From Roseiarcus sp963787135 (GTDB taxonomy: Bacteria; Pseudomonadota; Alphaproteobacteria; Rhizobiales; Beijerinckiaceae), in NCBI GenBank assembly GCA_963787135.1, contig CAWBBW010000005.1, forward strand, positions 22,429 to 86,428: DNA of 64,000 bases, in the 5' to 3' direction. Under the pieces are notes generated by a model, which saw nothing but the letters and a program-made list of their open reading frames with translations, ran no database searches and had not been told where the DNA came from. Below are positions 1-6,410 of this stretch, in pieces. Position 1 is the stretch's first letter, and every line of letters begins with the position of its first letter. Position numbers and translations under genes: made by a program.

Positions 1-1029
1 CAGCTTACGCGCGCGACGCCGACCTGCTCGCCGCATTTCCCCTGGGACAAGGTCAGCGATTATCGCGAGCTCGCCGAACGGGCGAAGGCGCTCGGCGTCG
101 GCTTCGACGCGGTCAACTCCAATACGTTTCAGGATGAGCCCGGCCAAAACCTCTCCTACAAGTTCGGTTCGCTCAGCCACAGCGAGAAGGCGGTCCGGGA
201 CCAGGCGGTCGCGCACAACGTCGAGTGCATCGAGATCGGCGAAAAGCTTGGCTCGAAGGCGCTGACGGTGTGGATCGCGGACGGCTCCAATTTCCCCGGG
301 CAGTCAAACCTCAACCGCGTGTTCGACTGGTATCTCGAATCGCTCAGCGCAATCTACACGCGCCTGCCCGCCCGCTGGCGGGTGTTTCTCGAGCACAAGC
401 TCTGCGAGCCCGCCTTTTATTCGACCGTCATTTCGGACTGGGGCACAAGCCTGATGGCGGCCGAGGCGCTGGGACCAAAGGCCTCTTGCCTCGTCGACCT
501 CGGACACCATGCGCCGAACGTCAACATCGAACAGATCATCGCGCGGCTGATCCGCGCCGGGAGGCTCGCCGGCTTCCACTTTAACGATTCCAAGTATGGC
601 GACGACGATCTGGACACCGGGTCGATCGATCCGTTCCGCCTCTATCGCGTGTTCAACGAACTCGTCGACGCCAGCGCCCGCGGCGCGCCCGGCTTCGATC
701 CCGCCTATATGCTCGACCAGTCGCACAACGTGACCGATCCGATCGAGAGCCTGATGGTTTCGGCGATGGAGGTGCAACGCGCCTATGCGCAGGCGCTGCT
801 GATCGACCGCGCGGCGCTCGAAGTCGCGCAGGAGGGGAACGACGTCATGCTCGCGCACCGCATTTTCAAGGCGGGATTCGTGACCGACGTGTCGCCGATC
901 CTGGCCGAGGCGCGCCGGCGCGGCGGCGGCGCGATCGATCCGATCGCTGTCTACCGCGCCTCCAAATATCGCGCGCACAAGGCGAAGGAGCGGCCCGCCG
1001 TGGCGGGCTCATCGTCGGGGATTGTCTGA
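1..1029 (+). CDS. rhaI: L-rhamnose isomerase, rhizobial type (5' end outside window)
   Basis: Open from the first base of the window to a TGA at 1027-1029, giving 342 visible residues; the rhizobial family is around 430 residues, so roughly the first 85-90 are missing. L-rhamnose isomerase interconverts L-rhamnose and L-rhamnulose in the cytoplasm. Visible family features are an early FPWDK segment, the metal/substrate residues in FLEHKLCEPAFYSTVISDWG and GFHFNDSKYGDDDLD, and the DLGHHAPNVNIEQI strand, all typical of the TIM-barrel sugar isomerases of the rhizobial RhaI type. Its operon partners would lie left of the window. A RhaS-type sugar ABC transporter is present near 29.7-34.3 kb, but 28 kb away, so a functional link is only an inference. 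Confidence 0.9.
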   Translation, partial: QLTRATPTCSPHFPWDKVSDYRELAERAKALGVGFDAVNSNTFQDEPGQNLSYKFGSLSHSEKAVRDQAVAHNVECIEIGEKLGSKALTVWIADGSNFPGQSNLNRVFDWYLESLSAIYTRLPARWRVFLEHKLCEPAFYSTVISDWGTSLMAAEALGPKASCLVDLGHHAPNVNIEQIIARLIRAGRLAGFHFNDSKYGDDDLDTGSIDPFRLYRVFNELVDASARGAPGFDPAYMLDQSHNVTDPIESLMVSAMEVQRAYAQALLIDRAALEVAQEGNDVMLAHRIFKAGFVTDVSPILAEARRRGGGAIDPIAVYRASKYRAHKAKERPAVAGSSSGIV

Positions 1030-1090
1030 GCGTTGGCTGAGGGTTGCGATCCTTTGGATCGTCAGAACAAAAGCGGCCCGAAGTTTCTTG

Positions 1091-1105
1091 TTTACACACT
1101 GTAAA
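1091..1105. promoter_or_regulatory. TTTACA-CAC-TGTAAA palindrome, possible operator
   Basis: A perfect inverted repeat with 6-base arms and a 3-base centre lies between the rhaI stop and the PEP-CTERM gene, 59 bases before that gene's ATG. It has the size and symmetry of a dimeric regulator site. No regulator is assigned. Confidence 0.4.
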
Positions 1106-1124
1106 GGCGCGCTGCTACCGTGCG

Positions 1125-1151
1125 TAAATTCCACCGCGCCGGTGGAATTTA
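1125..1151. promoter_or_regulatory. 27-bp perfect palindrome just upstream of the PEP-CTERM gene
   Basis: The arms TAAATTCCACCG and CGGTGGAATTTA (12 bases each) surround a CGC centre. The repeat ends 12 bases before the ATG at 1164, so it overlaps the leader and leaves little room for a ribosome binding site. It could be an operator in DNA or an RNA hairpin limiting translation. It is not a terminator, having no T-run and standing before rather than after a gene. Confidence 0.5.
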
Positions 1152-1163
1152 GGGCTAGGGAAA

Positions 1164-1775
1164 ATGGCAATGAATTTCAGAGCAGTACTTGTGGGCGCGC
1201 TGGGCGTCGCATTATTGGCGGGCGGCGCCAACGCTTCGTTGGTCAATGCCCCCGTTCCGTCGAATGCCTATATCGTTTTCGATGGCCTCGATTGGGCTTG
1301 GGCAGCTCCTGTCGCGGCCGATGGCAGTTTCGGATGTTGCGGCGTTGATCTGTCGTATGAAAGCCAGTTTGGGTGGCGGCTGCCGACCGCAACCGAGCTT
1401 ACGAATGCGCCGTCGGCGCTGCAATTCTTGTTCGCCGGGGCGAACGTGCCGCTCAACGGAACTGATCCTGTGAGCGGCGCTTATTTCGATTACGCATCGA
1501 GCACCTTGGATGGGCCCGCCGCCAGCGCTGTGCCTTATTTTAATGACGTCGTCTCACAGGCTGACTGGTGCAACGCTCCCGGCTCGGCCTGCGGCTTTGG
1601 CGAGGTGCCGTGGTGGGGCCAGCCAGGCGCGCCGACCTATGCCGAATCGCTGGTCGTTCGAAGCGTATCTGGCGTGCCGGAACCCTCGACTTGGGCCATG
1701 ATGGTTCTCGGTTTTGCTGGCCTCGGCTTTGCGGGCCATCGCACTCGCGCTCGTTCGAACGTTCTCGCCGCCTGA
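1164..1775 (+). CDS. PEP-CTERM (PEPxxWA subtype) sorting-signal protein
   Basis: This 203-residue secreted protein has an N-terminal signal peptide (about residues 1-24, cleavage plausible after AGGANA) and a C-terminal sorting tail starting at residue 171: VPEPSTWAMM, a hydrophobic helix, then the basic cluster HRTRAR. That tripartite tail is the substrate signature of exosortase/EpsH systems, which process and export proteins linked to exopolysaccharide. The middle contains WRLPTATEL and several cysteines (GCCG, DWCN, SACGF) but matches no enzyme I recognise. No exosortase gene is visible here. Two palindromes precede the gene and a hairpin terminator follows it. Confidence 0.85.
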   Translation: MAMNFRAVLVGALGVALLAGGANASLVNAPVPSNAYIVFDGLDWAWAAPVAADGSFGCCGVDLSYESQFGWRLPTATELTNAPSALQFLFAGANVPLNGTDPVSGAYFDYASSTLDGPAASAVPYFNDVVSQADWCNAPGSACGFGEVPWWGQPGAPTYAESLVVRSVSGVPEPSTWAMMVLGFAGLGFAGHRTRARSNVLAA

Positions 1776-2069
1776 TTTCAGGCGCTGCCGAGCGTCATGA
1801 AAGCCGCCCTTCCGGGCGGTTTTCTTTTTCTCCGATGATAAAGCCGCTTTTCCGTTTCAGTTCGAGGTTGATCCATCCGGGTCGCGCAGGTCGAGCCTTA
1901 TAGGCTTCGATCGCGCTCTGTTTCTGCGCGACATTGGTCAGGATCTGCACCGCGGTATAAAACGGCTTTCATGCCGAAACCTCTCCGGAGAGAGAGGACG
2001 GGCAAAAGAGGCCGCGCCGCTCAACGGGCTCGAGCAGCACGGCCAACGACACATTGACAGAGGTCGAGA
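1776..2069. other. Intergenic region; one doubtful small ORF on the minus strand
   Basis: Apart from the terminator at 1801-1830 this stretch holds no recognisable gene. On the minus strand a 51-codon frame runs from a GTG at 1950 to a TGA at 1795-1797. It begins MQILTNVAQKQSAIEAY and reads like coding sequence, but it runs through the terminator hairpin, has no clear ribosome binding site and matches no family I know. It may be the decayed end of a gene. Confidence 0.3.
1801..1830 (+). terminator. Rho-independent terminator after the PEP-CTERM gene
   Basis: A GC-rich stem (GCCGCCC / GGGCGGT, loop TTCC) is flanked by AAA before and TTTTCTTTTT after. It starts 25 bases beyond the stop codon. 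The A-rich left flank makes it usable in either direction. Confidence 0.8.
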
Positions 2070-2510
2070 CTATTCCGCGGGTGTCGCGGAAACCGGCGAC
2101 AACGCCTCCTCCGGAACCGCGACGAGCGGCTCGCGGCGCAGGAAGCGCCGAAAGGCCATCCGGACGTCGCGGAAGAGCCGAACCCAGGCGTTCGGCCTGC
2201 GAAAATGCGAGGCGAATTCCCGGTTCGTCTCGAGCGGCGTCCAATAGTGCTGGCGCCAGGTCTTGAACATCCCGACCAGTTCGTCGGTCTGCTCGGGCTT
2301 GATCGACAGCATCGCGCATCCGCAGAGCGCGTCGATCGTCACCCGTCCCAAGCGGTCGAACTGGAAGCGATGACGGCTCGGGACGTGGTGCAGCCAGCCA
2401 TGCGCATATTCAAAATCGTCCGGCTGGAAGCGTAGCGCCGAAATCATCGGCGATACGTCCAAATATCGAACGGTTTGCCCGGGCGCGTATCGGAACTCGA
2501 CGTTAGACAT
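2070..2510 (-). CDS. Hypothetical protein
   Basis: A 146-residue soluble protein starting MSNVEFRYAPGQTVRYLDV. The start at 2510 is preferred over upstream in-frame ATGs because GGAG stands 6 bases before it. No signal peptide or membrane segment is visible. There is a tryptophan/histidine-rich patch (HGWLHHVPSRHRFQFDRLGRV), a CGC motif, and a basic C-terminal third (FRDVRMAFRRFLRRE) followed by an acidic/alanine tail. I do not recognise the family. It is divergent from the membrane-protein gene at 2736, so the two probably share a promoter region. Confidence 0.6.
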   Translation of the reverse strand: MSNVEFRYAPGQTVRYLDVSPMISALRFQPDDFEYAHGWLHHVPSRHRFQFDRLGRVTIDALCGCAMLSIKPEQTDELVGMFKTWRQHYWTPLETNREFASHFRRPNAWVRLFRDVRMAFRRFLRREPLVAVPEEALSPVSATPAE

Positions 2511-2735
2511 GAGAATCTCCATCCGCCTGAACTCCCAGCCCGGTCCTGAACGATCTCGCGTCGGGCAGGGTTCCTCGAATTGGTGCACGCGAGATCGGCT
2601 TTTTTATGCTGCGAGGGCGTGGGACCGAGCTTTCTCGCCGCGGAGCTAATTTTGTGCGAATCGGATATCCGTCATGGCGCTGGCCGCGAGGCGCCAATGG
2701 CCGACAGCCGGGCGCCGGAAGGACGGGGAATCGTT

Positions 2736-3206
2736 ATGTATTTCGCCGTCGTCCTGCTGCTGATGGGCGTGCTTCCAGTCGCCTCCATCGTCGCTGAAGC
2801 AGCTATTCTTCAGGGCGGCGCCGACTTGACGCTTCTGATCGGCAAGTGGTTCGTCTTCTGGTCGGTCGGCGTCCGGCTGGTCCTTGCGGGCGTCCGCCAA
2901 ATCGCGAACCCAAGCTTTACCGCGGAGTCGATTTTCGAGGTCAAGGACAAGGGCGCCATGATCTTTGTCCAGGAACTCGGCTTCGGCACTCTGTCCATCG
3001 GGCTCCTCGGGGCCTGCACCCTCTTCAATCCGGGGTGGATCACTCCGGCAGCAGTCACGGGCGGGCTCTTCTACGGACTGGCCGGCGCCAAACACCTGCT
3101 GAAAGCTGGTCGAAACGCAAACGAGACGATCGCCATGATCTCGGATCTGTTCATCTTTCTCGTCCTCGCCGGATACCTCGTCGCCCTGCGCTTCCGGTAC
3201 GGATAA
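2736..3206 (+). CDS. Small integral membrane protein, possibly DUF6790-like
   Basis: The ATG at 2736 follows GGACGGGGA at good spacing and begins directly with a membrane helix; longer in-frame versions start at 2580 or 2697. The 156-residue product has about five hydrophobic segments: MYFAVVLLLMGVLPVAS, then around KWFVFWSVGVRLVLAGV, MIFVQELGFGTLSIGLLG, ITPAAVTGGLFYGLAGA and DLFIFLVLAGYLVAL. The loop between segments 2 and 3 carries FEVKDKGAMIFVQELG. The overall look recalls the uncharacterised DUF6790 group, but I cannot confirm this. It converges with the FUSC gene (69 bases apart). Confidence 0.6.
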   Translation: MYFAVVLLLMGVLPVASIVAEAAILQGGADLTLLIGKWFVFWSVGVRLVLAGVRQIANPSFTAESIFEVKDKGAMIFVQELGFGTLSIGLLGACTLFNPGWITPAAVTGGLFYGLAGAKHLLKAGRNANETIAMISDLFIFLVLAGYLVALRFRYG

Positions 3207-3275
3207 AGCATCTCCCGCCAGGCGTTTCGGAGCAGGTTGTGCCTGGAGGGATCGGTCCGGCGGCGGGCGAGGCTA

Positions 3276-5339
3276 CTACCGTTCGCTCGCCTCGATCTGC
3301 GCCGCCCGCCTGTAACGTCGCGCCGCCTCGATCACGGCGAGCGCTGCGTCGACGAGCGGCCCGGAGGGCGGGGGCGAGTCCGAGGGCGTGTCGCCGGCTT
3401 TCGGGGCGAGCCGCGCCTGAAGCCAGTCGCGCACCGCGTCGTCGGGGGGCGGCGCGAGGCCGAGCCTGGCGTCGAGCCGCGCCGCCGAGAGCTGGGCGAC
3501 GAGCCCCTGGGCCGCCATCAGCAGCGCCGCCATCTCGTCCAGGCCTCTGCGGGCCGCATTCGGCTCGATGCTCATGCGTCCGGCCGAATCCGACAGCGCA
3601 GCGAGCGCCTCGATCATATTTTTGCGGGCGAGCCGGTATTCCTGGATCGGCGCGTCCGCCTTGAGCGCCAGGCCAGCGAAGGCCGCCAATTGCGCCTGCA
3701 CGCGGGTCGCGATTCCCGGCGCCTCGGAAAATTCCCAATGCGGCCATACGTAGCTGAAGAGATGTGCGATCGCCGCGCCGATCAGCGTGTCCGCGAGGCG
3801 GGCGAGAATGGGCGCGGGCAGCGACGGCTGGGCGAGATGCAGAGACACCAGGGCCGTCACTGACGCGCCGACCGAAGAGAGCCGATAATTGAGACGCGCG
3901 AAGCTGTGGGTGACGCCGACGCCAAGTCCCTGCGCCGCGACGAGCGCGCCCGCCGGCAGAGTGGCGACCGCGCCGGCAGCCGCAACGCAGCCGACCAGCG
4001 TCCCGACGACGCGGTCGTCGCGCCGCTGCCGGGTGAGGCCATAGCCTGCGCGCATCACCACCGCGATCGTGAGCAGGACCCAATTGCCGTGCCCGGAATC
4101 GCCGAGGAACTGGGCGACGACCGAGCCGGCCATCATCGCGAGCGCAAGACGCGTCGAAAAGCGAAAGACGGGCGAAGCAGGAGTGAAATGCGCGCCGAGC
4201 GCCTTCAGCGAATAGGAACGCTTTGGAATGAAGGCGCCGAGGTCGACGCCGCCGATGGCGGCTTCAGCCGCCCTGTCGTCCGACAGGACCTTTTCCAGCC
4301 GCCGCACGTTGTCGAGCGCCAGAGTAATCCGGCGCGCCGCCGCGCCGAGCGCAGCGCGCACTCTCGGGTCGATCGACCCGTCCGCGTCCAGTTTCGCCGC
4401 CTCGCGCTTCAGGGCCTCGCTTGCGAGCTGGTGATCGGGCGGCAGCGTTGGGGAGCCCGTCGTCAGGAGCTCGAGGCTCAAATGTCCAAGATCGAGCGCG
4501 CCGACCCGCAGCGCCGCGCGGATCCGCTCCAGCAGCCTCGTCGACGCCGGCGCCTCGCGGATGAGCGCGACATCGCTTTGCACTGCGACGAGCGCATCGA
4601 ACGCGTCGAGAAGAACGCCGATAGCGGCGGCGAGCCGCAGTCGCTCTGACGACCGCCTCGGTAGGTCCAGCAGCAGCGCCCGCGCTGATTGCAGTTGCTC
4701 GGACAACGCCGCGTGCTGGCGGATCGTCGCGCCGAAAGCCGCCTCGAGGTCCTTTTCTGGATCGAAGAACACGGCAATGGTGCGGAGATAAATCGCAAAT
4801 TCGCGGATCGATTCGCCGGCGAGCAGCCGGCGGGCGCTCGCATCCGTGAGCATGGTCGCGAGAAGGGCAAAGGCGATATAGGCGAAGCCGCCGGCGGCAA
4901 GCAGCGCCTCTATGCGAAGAGCCGTCGCATATGTCTCGCGCGGAAAGCCAAGCACGAACACCATCGGTATCACGGCTTGCATGCCAACTGCGACGGCCCA
5001 GCGGCCGAGCCCAGTCACCATGCCGCTCGCGAAGGCGATCACGCCAATGGTTAGCAAGGCGATGGGCGGCCAAGGCAGGGCGAGCTGGATCGCGACGGTC
5101 GAGAGCAGCGCCAGAGCAAAGCCGAACCCCATCGTGCGCGCCTTCTCACGCCATGGCGCCGGAATATCCGAGATGCTTGCCGAAATCGCGCCGAGCGTCG
5201 CCGGCTGCCCGGCGGTGAAGCCGACGATTGCAGAGGCGGTGAGGGCGACGCCGATGACGCCCACGCCGACCGTGAGGCCATTGACGATATGCTGGCCGAT
5301 GAAAAGCCGCGTCAGATTAGGCGGGCGCCAGCCGAACAT
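3276..5339 (-). CDS. FUSC-family inner-membrane transporter (YccS/fusaric acid resistance type)
   Basis: A 687-residue protein with the FUSC layout. An N-terminal block of hydrophobic helices spans about residues 15-185. A long cytoplasmic helical region follows, rich in LLERIRAAL-like heptads. A second block of helices (LALAMMAGSVVAQFLGDSGHGNWVLLTIAVVMR) follows at about 400-520, and a helical C-terminus ends the protein. FUSC proteins act in export of aromatic acids and similar organic anions. The start at 5339 lies 10 bases after the fdsD stop on the same strand, so it may be the last gene of the formate dehydrogenase operon. The substrate is unknown. Confidence 0.75.
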   Translation of the reverse strand: MFGWRPPNLTRLFIGQHIVNGLTVGVGVIGVALTASAIVGFTAGQPATLGAISASISDIPAPWREKARTMGFGFALALLSTVAIQLALPWPPIALLTIGVIAFASGMVTGLGRWAVAVGMQAVIPMVFVLGFPRETYATALRIEALLAAGGFAYIAFALLATMLTDASARRLLAGESIREFAIYLRTIAVFFDPEKDLEAAFGATIRQHAALSEQLQSARALLLDLPRRSSERLRLAAAIGVLLDAFDALVAVQSDVALIREAPASTRLLERIRAALRVGALDLGHLSLELLTTGSPTLPPDHQLASEALKREAAKLDADGSIDPRVRAALGAAARRITLALDNVRRLEKVLSDDRAAEAAIGGVDLGAFIPKRSYSLKALGAHFTPASPVFRFSTRLALAMMAGSVVAQFLGDSGHGNWVLLTIAVVMRAGYGLTRQRRDDRVVGTLVGCVAAAGAVATLPAGALVAAQGLGVGVTHSFARLNYRLSSVGASVTALVSLHLAQPSLPAPILARLADTLIGAAIAHLFSYVWPHWEFSEAPGIATRVQAQLAAFAGLALKADAPIQEYRLARKNMIEALAALSDSAGRMSIEPNAARRGLDEMAALLMAAQGLVAQLSAARLDARLGLAPPPDDAVRDWLQARLAPKAGDTPSDSPPPSGPLVDAALAVIEAARRYRRAAQIEASER

Positions 5340-5349
5340 CGGCGCCGCG

Positions 5350-5580
5350 TCAGGCGCGCGCGGCGCGCTTCAACGCGTCCACCGCATGCGCTGCGGTGGC
5401 ATTGAGACCGGCCTCGCCGGTCTCCGAAGCGGCGATGATCTCGCGGATCATCTTGGGCGTCCAATACAGCCGCAGATGCGACGCGACGCCATCAGCCGCC
5501 TCCTTTTCGGGCATCGCGGCGTAGAAATCGCCGACCTGGTTCGCCATGCGCACGAGTTTGCCGATCTTGCCCGCGGTCAC
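5350..5580 (-). CDS. fdsD: NAD-dependent formate dehydrogenase delta subunit
   Basis: A 76-residue protein in the place and size of FdsD, the small subunit that closes fds operons. Typical content is the N-terminal KLVRMANQVGDFYAAMP stretch and HLRLYWTPKMIREII, both hallmarks of the family. It carries no cofactor motif; in characterised systems it supports assembly or stability of the molybdenum enzyme. Its ATG overlaps the fdhD stop by 4 bases, which indicates translational coupling. Confidence 0.88.
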   Translation of the reverse strand: MTAGKIGKLVRMANQVGDFYAAMPEKEAADGVASHLRLYWTPKMIREIIAASETGEAGLNATAAHAVDALKRAARA

Positions 5581-6410
5581 GCCGCCAACCCTCCGTTCGC
5601 CCCGTCCCGGGCAGTCCCGAAGCTCAGCGCCTTGTCGGCCCGCGCGACAGCGATCAGGGCGACGCCGAAATCTCGCGCGCGGTCGAGCGCAAGCGACGTC
5701 GGCGCGGAGAGCGAGACCAGCGTGCTTGCGCCGAAAATCGCCGCCTTTGCGACCATCTCGAACGAGCAGCGGCTGGTGATGACGAAAAACCCGTTCTCCG
5801 CGCTGACGCCGGCGCGCCAGAGCGCTCCGATCGCTTTGTCGAGCGCATTATGGCGTCCGACGTCCTCGCGCGCCAGCATGATCTGTCCGTCGCGCGCGCA
5901 CCATGCGGCGCCATGCACAGCGCGGGTCAGTTCGTTCAGCGGCTGCCGCCGCTCGAGCTCGGCGATCGCCGCGCCGATCGCCGCAGGTTCGATCGGCGCA
6001 CTGGAAACGAGCATGCGCCGCGGCGAGGGCATTTGAGAAATGTCCTCGATGCCGCAGAGGCCGCATCCGGTTCGCCCGCTCATGGCCCGCTTGCGCGACA
6101 GATGCGCTTGCAATTTCTCGCCCGTCAGCGCGATTGCGATCCGCCAGCCGTCTTCGGCCCGCTCGATCTCGACGCCGCGAATGTCCTCGATCCGCCCGGC
6201 GATCCCCTCGCTCAGCGCGAAGCCATAGGCAAAGTCCTCAAGGTCGCAGGGCGTCGCCATCATCACGGCGAAGGGCGAAGCGGCGATGACGATCTGCACC
6301 GGCGCTTCGATCGCGATCGCCCGAGTCAGCGGCGGCCCGACGACGCCGGCGTGATAAGAGAAAGACCGCGCTTCGACCTCAACCGAGCCCGCTTCTTCAT
6401 TCGGCGGCAT
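5577..6410 (-). CDS. fdhD: Formate dehydrogenase accessory sulfurtransferase FdhD
   Basis: A 277-residue FdhD (FdsC in fds operons). It delivers sulfur from a cysteine desulfurase to the molybdenum cofactor before insertion into FdsA. The diagnostic CGLCG sulfur-carrier loop is present (RTGCGLCGIEDI, about residues 114-125), as are RAVHGAAWC, ARED-VGRHNALDKAIG and the C-terminal segment VSLSAPTSLALDRARDFG. The start at 6410 overlaps the end of fdsA by 14 bases and the stop overlaps fdsD, consistent with one transcript. Confidence 0.95.
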   Translation of the reverse strand: MPPNEEAGSVEVEARSFSYHAGVVGPPLTRAIAIEAPVQIVIAASPFAVMMATPCDLEDFAYGFALSEGIAGRIEDIRGVEIERAEDGWRIAIALTGEKLQAHLSRKRAMSGRTGCGLCGIEDISQMPSPRRMLVSSAPIEPAAIGAAIAELERRQPLNELTRAVHGAAWCARDGQIMLAREDVGRHNALDKAIGALWRAGVSAENGFFVITSRCSFEMVAKAAIFGASTLVSLSAPTSLALDRARDFGVALIAVARADKALSFGTARDGANGGLAA

